A DNA stretch of 64,000 nt from Desulfobacterium sp. (lineage in GTDB: Bacteria; Desulfobacterota; Desulfobacteria; Desulfobacterales; Desulfobacteraceae). The stretch spans positions 100,729 to 164,728 of the forward strand of contig JAQYWC010000073.1 of NCBI GenBank assembly GCA_030145245.1, in the 5' to 3' direction. The notes beneath the pieces are model-generated. The model did no database searches. It had not been told where the DNA came from and was given only the letters and a program-made list of their open reading frames with translations. Made by a program: the position numbers and the translations under genes. Positions within the stretch are counted from its first letter, which is position 1. Each line of letters opens with the position of its first letter. Below are positions 44,619-53,150 of this stretch, in pieces.

Positions 44619-45962
44619 TTGAAGGCGTGTTTTGTGAGAGTGGCAGGGATCTGCCTTGTTTTGGTCGGAGTTTTGCTTGGGGGTAATACTGCTGTAAATA
44701 CCGCTTTTGCAGCGAAGGATAAGCCTGGTGACCCGGTCAAACGACCCGACGCCCTGGTGCTTTTACCCATGAATATTAATGCCGTTCTGGTGGAAAAGAG
44801 TTCCCAACAGGTGTTTCTTTTTTCGTCAAACAGCGAGGGGGTGTATGAGCGGTTCAAGGTTCCGTGTTCTACAGGTGCAACCGCCGGAAACAAGCTGAAG
44901 TCGGGGGATAAAAAGACACCGGAAGGTGTTTATTTTTTAACCGATGAGTATGAGGATCGCTACCTTTCTCCGGTTTACGGAAAAAAGGCGTTTCCAACGG
45001 ATTACCCCAATTTTCTTGACAGGCAGGAAGGAAAGAATGGAAACGCCATTTGGCTCCACGGAACCAACAAACAATTAAAACCCATGGATTCCAACGGCTG
45101 CGTCGCCATGAACGACAAGGATATTCTTCGAATTGCAGAGTATGTCGCAACCGGGGAGACGCCGGTGGTCATGGTGGACAGTATCACCTATGCAGAGCCG
45201 GGTAGGATCGAACAGGAGCGCGGGGCTCTGCTCTCCTTTGTCTCAGCCTGGGTGCGGGCCATGGAATCCGGTACGTATCAGGAGTACCTCTCCCTGTACG
45301 ATTCCGGGTATCTTCCGGATATCGGGTGGTGGAATCAGTGGTGGAAGTTGAGAAAGCAGGCGGCCGGGGAGGACCTCAAGTTCAGGATCTCAATGGATTC
45401 CCCCGGTATTTACAGGGAAAAGAACGTCTTTGTACTGTTTCTCGACATGGGGCTTGAGCTTGGAGAAAAGCGGGTCTCCCTTGGAAAGCGAAAGCTCTTT
45501 GTCCAAAAAAAGGATGACGTCTACCGGATCACCGGTGATCTGTTTCAGACCTTTCCCAAGGGTGAGGTTGCCCATGCCGGTCTGATTGCTTCGGCTGCCA
45601 AGGTGCTCTATCTGGATGCGAGCCTTGGGCATTCGTTGCAGAAGTCCGTGGATGCCTGGCTTGCTGCCTGGTCTTCAAAGGATATGAAAACCTATGCCGA
45701 CTTTTATTCGGCAGGGTTTCATTCGGACGGGATGAACAAAAGCCGGTGGGTCGCAAGAAAACGCAGGCTTGCAAAAAAATACGATTCCATCAAAGTGGTG
45801 GGGACTGATTTTAAGATAGACAAAGGCGAAACACGGAGTGTTGTCTCATTTCTTCAGGATTATCGGGCCAATAATTTCAGGGAGAAGGGAGTGAAAAAGT
45901 TAGTGTTGATTCAAGAGGAGGGGGTATGGAAGATATATCGAGAGAGCTGGAAAAAGAACTAA
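44619..45962 (+). CDS. YkuD (L,D-transpeptidase fold) protein with NTF2-like C-terminus, Csd6-like
   Basis: 447 residues from TTG 44619. Signal peptide (~1-32, ending TAFAA). YkuD domain ~50-185 with H147 (IWLHGTN) and catalytic C161 (SNGCVAM). The remaining ~240 residues hold two NTF2-like segments (SFVSAWVRAMESGTYQEYLS and VDAWLAAWSSKDMKTYADFY). This domain layout is that of Helicobacter pylori Csd6, an L,D-carboxypeptidase that trims peptidoglycan tetrapeptides for cell shape; ordinary transpeptidases lack the NTF2 part. It begins 3 bases after ruvB, heads the four-gene wall set and overlaps the next gene by 37 bases. Confidence 0.85.
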   Translation: MKACFVRVAGICLVLVGVLLGGNTAVNTAFAAKDKPGDPVKRPDALVLLPMNINAVLVEKSSQQVFLFSSNSEGVYERFKVPCSTGATAGNKLKSGDKKTPEGVYFLTDEYEDRYLSPVYGKKAFPTDYPNFLDRQEGKNGNAIWLHGTNKQLKPMDSNGCVAMNDKDILRIAEYVATGETPVVMVDSITYAEPGRIEQERGALLSFVSAWVRAMESGTYQEYLSLYDSGYLPDIGWWNQWWKLRKQAAGEDLKFRISMDSPGIYREKNVFVLFLDMGLELGEKRVSLGKRKLFVQKKDDVYRITGDLFQTFPKGEVAHAGLIASAAKVLYLDASLGHSLQKSVDAWLAAWSSKDMKTYADFYSAGFHSDGMNKSRWVARKRRLAKKYDSIKVVGTDFKIDKGETRSVVSFLQDYRANNFREKGVKKLVLIQEEGVWKIYRESWKKN

Positions 45963-46822
45963 AAGCTCACTCTCGGCCGGTACCGGTCAAAAAAAAGATC
46001 AAGACAGAACTCTACTTTATCGATGAAATCGGGAAAATAGCCTCTGCCGCCTGGATCAAGCCCCTTGTGGGAACTCTGGCGATACTGACGCTCTTTTCAA
46101 CAGCAACCGCAGGAGTTTTTGTTTACCTATACACCAATTCCGGGGCTGAACGGTCGTTCCTGAGCCGGCGCCTTGTGGCCCAGGAGAAGAGAGTGCAGCA
46201 GCTTGTCAGCGAGAAGGAGATTCTCATGGCTCGCCTGGTATTGTCCGGTAATGATTCAGCTATTGCTCCCGGGACGCTCCCAGCGGATAAATCTGCCGGG
46301 AAAGACGGGGAGGTTGTGGCGAAAAAGGTTGCCAAGTCTAAGGCCAAGGTTGCGGCGGTTAAGCCGGAACCGGCAAAGAAACTGAAGGAAACCAAGTCCC
46401 GGCCCAAGGCAGATACGCAGAAGGTTAATCCGGCTGCCAAGGTTGTGAAAAAACAGCCGGAAAAGATCGGCGTAGAGGGGTTCAAGGTGATCAATGACGG
46501 TAACAACGGTGATCTGCTTGTGCGCTTTAATATCAGGAATGTAGCTGTCGGCTCAAACAACATTTCAGGCTATATCTTTGTCATTCTCAAGCCCGATACC
46601 GAGCCTGGCACTGACTGGCTGGTGGTTCCCACGACTGCCATGGATCATGGAAGGCCCGCTGTTTACAGGAAGGGGCAGTACTTTTCCATCGCCCATTTTA
46701 AACCCGTCAACTTCAGGGTGAAGACGCACCTTGCGCCCGACTCCTTTAAGATTGCCACCGTGTTTGTCTATGACGAGGACGGTGGCTTGATGTTCCAGCG
46801 GGATATGGCTCTCGCACAATAA
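45926..46822 (+). CDS. Single-pass membrane protein with coiled coil and periplasmic beta-type domain, unknown
   Basis: 298 residues, GAGGAGGGGG before ATG 45926. Cytosolic charged N-terminus (~1-45), one transmembrane helix (~46-69), short coiled coil (~75-105), a Lys/Ala/Pro linker (~110-175) and a C-terminal domain (~180-298) with FKVINDGNNGDLLVRFNIRN and YIFVILKPDT, likely beta-rich. No family is recognised. Being embedded between a Csd6-like and a Csd4-like enzyme, it could be the scaffold linking cytosolic bactofilin to periplasmic hydrolases, a role inferred from topology alone. Confidence 0.8.
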   Translation: MEDISRELEKELKAHSRPVPVKKKIKTELYFIDEIGKIASAAWIKPLVGTLAILTLFSTATAGVFVYLYTNSGAERSFLSRRLVAQEKRVQQLVSEKEILMARLVLSGNDSAIAPGTLPADKSAGKDGEVVAKKVAKSKAKVAAVKPEPAKKLKETKSRPKADTQKVNPAAKVVKKQPEKIGVEGFKVINDGNNGDLLVRFNIRNVAVGSNNISGYIFVILKPDTEPGTDWLVVPTTAMDHGRPAVYRKGQYFSIAHFKPVNFRVKTHLAPDSFKIATVFVYDEDGGLMFQRDMALAQ

Positions 46823-46830
46823 AAGGGATA

Positions 46831-48342
46831 ATGATGAACCTCTGTGTGAAATATTGCCTGTTCATGGTGGCGGTTGTTTTGGGGAGTTGTTCTGCCTGGG
46901 GGCCGGCGGTTGCCCAAACCACCCACACCGTGTTCTATGAAGGTAGCGAGAATGAGCTTCATGTCTACAGGGTCTACGGCACAAAACCCGGAAAGACCCT
47001 GCTTCTCATCGGTGGAATCCAGGGTGATGAACCCGGGGGGTTCCTTGCCGCCGATCTCTACGCGGATTTTTCCCTTGAGGCTGGAAACCTCATTGTCGTG
47101 CCCCGGGCCAATTTTCCTTCCATCCTCCAGCAGAAGCGGAAGGTGAATGAGGATATGAATCGAAAATTTGCAGATGATAATGTTGTCAACTATGAGACAA
47201 AGGTTGTCAAGGTGCTGAAGCAGTTGATTCATGAGAGCGACTGTCTGTTGAACCTCCACGAAGGATCAGGGATCTACAGTGAACAATGGGAAGACTCCAT
47301 GAGAAATCCTTCCCGGTTTGGCCAGTCCATCATTGCCGATGCCAAGGTGTTTGAGTGTTCAAAAACCGGTGAGGTCATTGATCTTGAGGCCATGGCAAAG
47401 ACGGTGATCAGCAAGATGAATTCCCACATCAAGGATCCCGCCCTCTTTTTCCACTTTAATAACCACATGACACGGAAAGAGGATACCATCCATCAGGAGC
47501 AGCGAAAGTCAGCCACCTACTATGCGCTCTATACGGCAAAGATTCCCGCCTTTGGCGTCGAGAGTGCCAAGGCGCTTCCCCTGGAGCAGAAGGTGCGCCA
47601 GCACATATATGCCATCAACGGATTCATGGAACTGCTCAACATCGTGCCTGAGACCCCGGGGGTGGATCTGAAAGAGCCTGAGCTTAAGTATATGATCATC
47701 TCGGTGAACGGCTCCGTTCCCATGGTTGTCATGAAGGGGCAGCGTCTCCAGGTAAAGCCCAATGACAGTGTGGAGGTGCTGGATATGGAGGTCAACTATG
47801 AACGCGGGTTGAGCGTTGATATCGTCGGGCTTGGCAGCAGGCTCAACGACATGGGGAAAAAGGTCAGGATAGAGCAGGAGACGAGGATCATCGGGAAAAA
47901 GGATTTTTATCCATGCGGAAGCGTGTATCTCGATTTTAAGCCTGATGCGGGTGGGCCATGGGACCGGCCCATTGTGTCGGAGTCCGTTGAAAAAGACGCC
48001 CCTATGATCTACAGGATAAAGGTGAACAACGTACGGCAGGAGGTCGGAAACGACGATCATGTGGAACTGATCGTTGGGGACACCTTTGAGATCGAGGATA
48101 TTGTGACACCGGGAATCGACCCTTCAAATTTCACGGTCAACTTCAAGGGGTTTGTGGGTAATTCCAGTGTTAATACCGGTGAGGATCGGGGGTGTGTCGT
48201 GGATACAGGGAAAAAAGTTTTGATGAAACGCTATTCCATGCACCAGAAGGGCAGGCATTACTATGTGGTGACCACCCGGGGGGACACCGAGGTTGGCAGG
48301 CTTTACATCGATTTAAAACCGAATACAGGTCAGGAGAGATAA
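46831..48342 (+). CDS. M99/Csd4-like zinc carboxypeptidase
   Basis: 503 residues. Signal sequence (cleavage after PAVA, or lipidation at C20, LGSC). The carboxypeptidase domain has LLIGGIQGDEPGGF, where M14 enzymes have H-x-x-E: Q64 and E67 as metal ligands, with H143 (LNLHEGSG) as third. An atypical Gln ligand in this position is the hallmark of H. pylori Csd4, which trims peptidoglycan tripeptides and sets helical shape. The C-terminal ~220 residues form beta-rich repeats, as Csd4 also has. It lies 8 bases after the membrane-protein gene and 1 base before bactofilin. Confidence 0.85.
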   Translation: MMNLCVKYCLFMVAVVLGSCSAWGPAVAQTTHTVFYEGSENELHVYRVYGTKPGKTLLLIGGIQGDEPGGFLAADLYADFSLEAGNLIVVPRANFPSILQQKRKVNEDMNRKFADDNVVNYETKVVKVLKQLIHESDCLLNLHEGSGIYSEQWEDSMRNPSRFGQSIIADAKVFECSKTGEVIDLEAMAKTVISKMNSHIKDPALFFHFNNHMTRKEDTIHQEQRKSATYYALYTAKIPAFGVESAKALPLEQKVRQHIYAINGFMELLNIVPETPGVDLKEPELKYMIISVNGSVPMVVMKGQRLQVKPNDSVEVLDMEVNYERGLSVDIVGLGSRLNDMGKKVRIEQETRIIGKKDFYPCGSVYLDFKPDAGGPWDRPIVSESVEKDAPMIYRIKVNNVRQEVGNDDHVELIVGDTFEIEDIVTPGIDPSNFTVNFKGFVGNSSVNTGEDRGCVVDTGKKVLMKRYSMHQKGRHYYVVTTRGDTEVGRLYIDLKPNTGQER

Positions 48343-48343
48343 C

Positions 48344-48751
48344 GTGGGAAAAAAGGAGAGAATGAACCTGTCGATCATTGACAGGGAACTGAAAATCGAC
48401 GGCTCGATCGTGAGTCGCGGCAAGCTGATCATCAAGGGAAGCCTCAGGGGGGCCATCGAGGGGGAGACCGTCATTATTGCTGAGGATGGCGATGTTCACT
48501 CGGATGCCAGGGTCACAAGCATGACCATTGGCGGCAGTTTTGAAGGGGATATCTACGCTTCCAAGGAGTTGATCATTCTTTCGACGGGAAGCTGTGCCGG
48601 AAAGGTAGAGTGTAAGGATCTCATCGTTGAAAACGGTGGCATTCTGAATGCCGAGGTCACCTGTAAGACCTCACGGAAAATGGCCCTGGAGGCCGGTAAA
48701 AAAGGGAAATCCGACACCCGGATAGGGGTTGGCAAGAAGATAGAACTTTAA
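48344..48751 (+). CDS. Bactofilin (CcmA-like polymer-forming cytoskeletal protein)
   Basis: 135 residues, GTG start after CAGGAGAG. The core is a right-handed beta-helix of short repeats (KIDGSIVSRGKLIIKGSLRG, GSFEGDIYASKELIILSTGS, GKVECKDLIVENGGILNAEV) flanked by short polar tails. Bactofilins self-assemble into membrane-associated filaments and position wall enzymes; H. pylori CcmA works with the Csd proteins. Its place directly after the Csd4-like gene supports the same link here. Confidence 0.92.
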   Translation: MGKKERMNLSIIDRELKIDGSIVSRGKLIIKGSLRGAIEGETVIIAEDGDVHSDARVTSMTIGGSFEGDIYASKELIILSTGSCAGKVECKDLIVENGGILNAEVTCKTSRKMALEAGKKGKSDTRIGVGKKIEL

Positions 48752-48759
48752 AATAGACC

Positions 48760-48788
48760 TTGACATTTTTATGGTGATATAGTAAAGA
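48760..48788 (+). promoter_or_regulatory. Candidate promoter for rplM-rpsI
   Basis: Perfect TTGACA with a 17-base spacer to TAAAGA; weak -10. It marks the likely end of the tol-to-bactofilin transcription unit. Confidence 0.4.
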
Positions 48789-48823
48789 TTCCAAATTATT
48801 TTACGAACAGGAGCGTGAGAAAA

Positions 48824-49258
48824 TTGAAAAAATATACATATAGCGCGAAAAGAGCTGACAACAAAGAAAATTGGTGCGTGGTCGATGCTAAGGACAAGGT
48901 TCTTGGCAGGCTTGCTTCAGAGGTTGCTGCACGGATCAGAGGTAAGCACAATCCTCTGTTTACCCCCCACGCAGACACTGGGGATTGGGTTATCGTGGTC
49001 AATGCAGATAAGATAAAGCTTACTGGTAACAAATGGGACCAGAAGACTTATTACCGTCATTCCGGATACACCGGAAGTCTGAAGTCAACCACAGCGAAAG
49101 AGCTTTTGGAGAAAAAACCCGAGGAGCTTGTTATTAAAGCTGTACGGGGAATGCTTCCCAAAAACAGGCTCGGTAGAAAGCTTAACAACAAATTGTTCGT
49201 CTATGCTGGTGCCGAGCATCCCCATGCCGCTCAGATGCCTGAGACGTTCGAAATTTAA
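48824..49258 (+). CDS. rplM: Ribosomal protein L13 (uL13)
   Basis: 144 residues from TTG 48824, giving the family-like opening [20 protein letters not shown] 48815 would add three residues but its AGGAG is only one base away. Motifs [26 protein letters not shown] and [11 protein letters not shown] are standard. It is a large-subunit assembly protein paired with rpsI, as in most bacteria. Confidence 0.95.
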   Translation: MKKYTYSAKRADNKENWCVVDAKDKVLGRLASEVAARIRGKHNPLFTPHADTGDWVIVVNADKIKLTGNKWDQKTYYRHSGYTGSLKSTTAKELLEKKPEELVIKAVRGMLPKNRLGRKLNNKLFVYAGAEHPHAAQMPETFEI

Positions 49259-49260
49259 AA

Positions 49261-49285
49261 GAGGACAGATTTGAAATCTGTCCCC
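49261..49285. repeat. GGACAGATTT palindrome inside the rplM-rpsI gap
   Basis: GAGGACAGATTTGAAATCTGTCCCC, near-identical to 4246-4270, occupies most of the 46-base gap between two co-transcribed ribosomal genes. Confidence 0.7.
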
Positions 49286-49304
49286 GATAATTAGGAAATC
49301 CTTT

Positions 49305-49700
49305 ATGGAAAAAGAAAATATCTATTACGCTACAGGCAAGAGGAAGTGTTCCGTTGCAAAGACATGGATGAAGCCCGGAACCGGCAAAATCACAGTCAAC
49401 AACAGGGCTCTTGATGAGTACTTTGTTCTGGGTACAGCCCGGGAAGCACTCGAACTTCCCCTTGAACTTACTGACAAGAAGGACACCTTTGATATCAATG
49501 TGACTGTCCTTGGCGGCGGTATCATGGGTCAGGCCGGAGCCATCAGGCACGGCATCACAAAGGCGCTTGTTATTGCGGATCCCGAGTTGAGGGGTGTGCT
49601 TAAGAAGGCCGGATGTCTTACCCGTGACGCACGGGTTAAAGAGCGTAAAAAATACGGTCAGAAGGGCGCACGAGCCCGTTTTCAGTTCTCAAAGAGATAG
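49305..49700 (+). CDS. rpsI: Ribosomal protein S9 (uS9)
   Basis: 131 residues. [19 protein letters not shown] opening, [20 protein letters not shown] and the C-terminal [16 protein letters not shown], whose tail reaches the ribosomal P site. Follows rplM after the palindrome. Confidence 0.97.
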   Translation: MEKENIYYATGKRKCSVAKTWMKPGTGKITVNNRALDEYFVLGTAREALELPLELTDKKDTFDINVTVLGGGIMGQAGAIRHGITKALVIADPELRGVLKKAGCLTRDARVKERKKYGQKGARARFQFSKR

Positions 49701-49724
49701 AGATCTCTTGTTATCTGTTTGGAA

Positions 49725-49762
49725 AAAGGGGACAGGCATCTTTTTGTCTGGTCCCTTTTTTT
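49725..49762 (+). terminator. Imperfect terminator after rpsI
   Basis: AAAGGGGACAGGCA and TGTCTGGTCCCTTT form an imperfect stem, followed by a T-run just before the exonuclease start. Confidence 0.5.
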
Positions 49763-49767
49763 AATTT

Positions 49768-51183
49768 ATGAAGACTTTACTTTTTTACGACATTGAGACA
49801 AGCGGTCTCAGTCCGGCCTTTGATCAGGTTCTTACCTTTGCCGCTATCCGAACGGATATGGCGCTGAATGAGATCGATCGCTATGATGTTACTGTTTCCC
49901 TTCGTCCCGATATTGTTCCTTCCCCCGGAGCCTTTATTACCCACAGGCTCACACTGGATGATCTGAATGCCGGCCTCTGTGAATACGAGGCAATGACTCT
50001 CATTCACGGGATTGTCAACAAGCCCGGAACCATCAGTATCGGCTACAATACCCTCGGGTTTGACGATGAATTCCTGCGATTCGCCTTTTACAGGAATTTG
50101 CTGGATCCCTACACCCACCAGTATGCCAACGGTTGCTCCCGCATGGATCTGCTTCCCATTGCGACCCTTTACCGGATCTTTAAACCGGGTCAGGTGCGAT
50201 GGCCGGAACGGGACGGCAAGCCTTCCATGAAGCTTGAACTGATAAGTCTGGAAAACAACCTGGTTCGATCGGGCAGGGCCCATGATGCCATGACCGATGT
50301 TGAGGCGACCCTTGAGCTTGCCAGGCGCCTTGCTTTGGAATCGAGCATGTGGAGCTATAGTCTTGACTTTTTTGACAAGAAAACGGATCAGGCAAGGATA
50401 GAAGCGATCGACGAAAAGTTTCAATCGGTGTTTGGCCGGCACAGGGTAGCCATCATGGTCTCTGTATCGTTTGGTGCCGGGTTTATGTATATGGCTCCGG
50501 TGGTAAGTCTCGGTCATTCAACAGCCTACTCCAACCAAAGCCTCTGGCTCAGGCTGGATAATGCCGAAATCCTGCCCTTTGAGCCTGACTCTGTCACAGG
50601 GCCCTTTGTTATTCGAAAGCGCTATGGGGAGGCAAAAATCATACTTCCTCCCCTTGAACGGTTCTGGGGACGTCTGACTGAAGAGCAGAGAAGCAGGTGT
50701 GAAGCAAATTTAGCCCTGATCAAGGGCGATACTGATGGCTTTCAGAAGCTGGTGATCCATCACCGGGAGTTTAAATATCCGTTTGTACCTGATCTTGATC
50801 TTGACGCATCTCTCTATCAATCCGGCTTTTTCTCAAGGCAGGATAAGACGGACATGGGGCTTTTTCATCAGGCATCCAATGATCAGAAAATGGGTGTGGT
50901 AAGCCGGATGTCATCCGCCAGGGTGCAGGCGCTTGCGCAACGGATTGTGGTGAGGAATTTTTCTGATCTGGCAACGTCCCAGGCCCTTGCGGAGCATGGC
51001 GAATATCTGGGCAGGTTACGCTCCTCTTCTTCTGACGATTCCGTGCGCGGGTATCGAAACGATGTGAAATTGACCTGCGGTCCTGCCCGGGAAGAGGTTG
51101 ACGCCATCAAGGCCGCGGGTGGGCTTGATGGGGAGCAGGAGGCAATTTTGGAGTGGTTGGCTGGCTACATCACAACTCTGTGA
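49768..51183 (+). CDS. Exodeoxyribonuclease I-like DnaQ-fold 3'-5' exonuclease
   Basis: 471 residues, near the E. coli ExoI length (475). DEDDh motifs: FYDIETSGLSP (D8, E10), YNTLGFDDEFLRFAFYRN and GRAHDAMTDVEATLELARRL. The long C-terminal part fits the SH3-like and helical ExoI extension. It would degrade single-stranded DNA in repair. No other repair genes are adjacent, and the preceding hairpin suggests its own expression. Confidence 0.88.
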   Translation: MKTLLFYDIETSGLSPAFDQVLTFAAIRTDMALNEIDRYDVTVSLRPDIVPSPGAFITHRLTLDDLNAGLCEYEAMTLIHGIVNKPGTISIGYNTLGFDDEFLRFAFYRNLLDPYTHQYANGCSRMDLLPIATLYRIFKPGQVRWPERDGKPSMKLELISLENNLVRSGRAHDAMTDVEATLELARRLALESSMWSYSLDFFDKKTDQARIEAIDEKFQSVFGRHRVAIMVSVSFGAGFMYMAPVVSLGHSTAYSNQSLWLRLDNAEILPFEPDSVTGPFVIRKRYGEAKIILPPLERFWGRLTEEQRSRCEANLALIKGDTDGFQKLVIHHREFKYPFVPDLDLDASLYQSGFFSRQDKTDMGLFHQASNDQKMGVVSRMSSARVQALAQRIVVRNFSDLATSQALAEHGEYLGRLRSSSSDDSVRGYRNDVKLTCGPAREEVDAIKAAGGLDGEQEAILEWLAGYITTL

Positions 51184-51207
51184 TCAGGTTCTGATGGGTT
51201 TTGGGTG

Positions 51208-51251
51208 TTGCTCAGATTTTACTGAGTCGTTGCTCAGATTCCACTGAGTCG
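51208..51251. repeat. 22-bp tandem duplication across the PilZ gene end
   Basis: Two units (51208-51229 and 51230-51251, core GCTCAGATT..ACTGAGTCG) differ at two bases. Each contains a CTCAG/CTGAG inverted repeat. The second copy includes the last PilZ codons and stop. Confidence 0.7.
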
Positions 51252-51986
51252 TTTCAGGTCTTCCATCTGTGCCTTGTGGATAAACCGGTTGAGATCTTCT
51301 TCCATGGCGGGCTTGAGTCCGACAAATTTTGTACCTGCAAGGATTCTTGTTTCGGTGTAGTTGGGGTTGACCCTTGCAATTTGAATTATGGACGGTATGG
51401 TGATGTTTTTCTTGGCATCCTCTTCATTGATGAATATGATGCCTATTTTTGCATGTTCCCCGCGTTTTATCTGGGTCAGGGGGTTGCGCTTGCCCTTGTT
51501 GATGGTTTTTGGAATTACAATTCCGATGCCACTCAGGGAGATGTCCAGGATAAAGAACTCCTTTCCCGAGGAGTAGTTTATATCCTTGTGGTTCAGCTTT
51601 GCCTTGACCTTATGGCTTTTGGTCAGGGGGAGGCGATAGCCCGCCCTGATGTTGGTCTCGACAATGCCGGGTTTATACTCAAAGGTGATGGCGCCGACCG
51701 TGTTGCTGCTTGACAGTTTGTAATTGTTGTCAAACTTGATTGGCTTGCATTTGATTCCCAGCCGACTGTTGCCGTTTTTACCCCTGACGAGGGTTGTCAG
51801 ATGAACCTCTTTGGGGACTGTGTTGGGTTTGATCGGTATCAGGGATTGGGCAATAACTATCCTCTGCCGGGCGTGGTCGACATCGTAGATGATTGACGGC
51901 ATGGATGAAGGGGTGAGTGAGCTTAAATTGAAGACGATCTCCACTCCAACGGACGGCGCAAATATTTTTTCAATGGTATTGGTCAT
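51234..51986 (-). CDS. PilZ-domain protein
   Basis: 250 residues from ATG 51986; TTG 52037 would add 17, and neither has a clear ribosome site. The C-terminal half shows the PilZ c-di-GMP pattern, R-x-x-x-R (RAGYR) followed by D-x-S-x-x-G (DISLSGIG). The N-terminal ~115 residues look like a flagellar-brake-type YcgR-N domain with beta strands (HARQRIVIAQ). It probably adjusts motility or surface behaviour with c-di-GMP; the partner is unknown. Confidence 0.85.
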   Translation of the reverse strand: MTNTIEKIFAPSVGVEIVFNLSSLTPSSMPSIIYDVDHARQRIVIAQSLIPIKPNTVPKEVHLTTLVRGKNGNSRLGIKCKPIKFDNNYKLSSSNTVGAITFEYKPGIVETNIRAGYRLPLTKSHKVKAKLNHKDINYSSGKEFFILDISLSGIGIVIPKTINKGKRNPLTQIKRGEHAKIGIIFINEEDAKKNITIPSIIQIARVNPNYTETRILAGTKFVGLKPAMEEDLNRFIHKAQMEDLKRLSGI

Positions 51987-52080
51987 AATTATAGGGGTAT
52001 TCAGGGGGTGGATGATCTTCAGGCAGCACCCGGGCAAACAAAGTGCTGCCTGAATCAGTTGTGCTCAAATTACAGGAAGT

Positions 52081-52350
52081 CTACTTTACAGCGTCCTTCA
52101 GGGCTTTGCCAGGGATAAACTTGGGTACGTTTCTGGCCGGGATATCGATCTCGTTGCCTGTCTGGGGGTTTCTTCCTTTTCTTGCTTTTCTTTCGGCTGT
52201 TTTGAATGTTCCAAAGCCTACGAGTGTTACGGACTCTTTTTCGGCAAGGGCCTCAGTAACAGTTGAAAGGATACAGTCTACTGCAGACTGGGCATCTTTT
52301 TTGCTGTTGAGTACTTCCGCTACCTTGTTAATTAGATCGCCTTTGTTCAT
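52081..52350 (-). CDS. hup: HU-family DNA-binding protein
   Basis: 89 residues. [13 protein letters not shown] opening, [11 protein letters not shown], then the DNA-contacting arm [19 protein letters not shown] and a short tail. It compacts DNA as a dimer. AAGGAG precedes the start, and a TATAAT-like -10 lies in the AT-rich leader. Confidence 0.96.
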   Translation of the reverse strand: MNKGDLINKVAEVLNSKKDAQSAVDCILSTVTEALAEKESVTLVGFGTFKTAERKARKGRNPQTGNEIDIPARNVPKFIPGKALKDAVK

Positions 52351-52654
52351 CGTTCAATACTCCTTTTTTTCATTAGCAGGTTACCAAAATTATATAAATT
52401 GTTAAGCAAAACAGCTTAGTCTGTTTTAACTTTTCTCTAGTTGGGTTACTTGAGTTTTTGTTTACTATATAACTTGTAACTGGTTAAAATAACAAAATTG
52501 AGCTGAGATACAGTGTTGGTGCTGAATACCAGCTTTTTTGCGTTACGTTACGTGCTTGCAAAGATGGTGTCAAGTATTTATTAGGATTTTTTGTAAATAA
52601 TGGGTTGCGCAGCCCGTAAAATGGGCTTACAATGCATGAAACAAAGGAGTTGAT
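52351..52654. other. 304-bp divergent intergenic region between HU and CheX
   Basis: No gene seen. Strongly AT-rich near HU, with TATATAATTT on the minus strand as a likely -10 for HU. Near cheX there is a near-palindrome GGGTTGCGCAGCCC (52603-52616) and an AAAGGAG ribosome site. Confidence 0.5.
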
Positions 52655-53116
52655 ATGAACGCTGCAATGGTAAATCCGTTTATTGAGGGAACCCTCTATA
52701 TCCTTGACACGACGGCCTCTGTGAAGGTTCGGCCCGGTTCTCCTTATTTGAAAAAGGATTCCCTGGCCAGGGGGGATATCTCAGGAACCCTTTCAATCGC
52801 TGGAGACGTCACCGGATCGGCCTCTGTGACCTTTACTGAAAAGAGCATACTCGGGATTGTCTCCGCCATGTTCGGCGAAGAGATGACGGACATGGATGAA
52901 GAGATCAATGACGCTGTGGGTGAGATCAGTAATATGATATCGGGCCACGTGACAACGAAGATGACTGAGATGGGGAAGACCGTCCGGGTGAAGCTGAACG
53001 AAGTCAAGACCGGCAAGGGTCACACCGTTGACCATGTCGAGGGTGGTACGGTGCTTGCCCTTCCGTTTGCTACCACAAAGGGCAGTATGATTATCGAGGT
53101 GTGCTATTCGGAATAG
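52655..53116 (+). CDS. cheX: CheX-like CheY-P phosphatase
   Basis: 153 residues, the normal CheX size. The phosphatase signature E-x-x-N is E90/N93 (DAVGEISNMISGH), preceded by the acidic loop FGEEMTDMDEE. CheX dimers dephosphorylate CheY and related receivers. No che operon is nearby, so its client may be one of the receivers in this window (7284 or 4762) or elsewhere. Confidence 0.85.
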   Translation: MNAAMVNPFIEGTLYILDTTASVKVRPGSPYLKKDSLARGDISGTLSIAGDVTGSASVTFTEKSILGIVSAMFGEEMTDMDEEINDAVGEISNMISGHVTTKMTEMGKTVRVKLNEVKTGKGHTVDHVEGGTVLALPFATTKGSMIIEVCYSE

Positions 53117-53150
53117 CTGTGGTTGTATGGCCCTGTTCCGCTTGGTGGCT

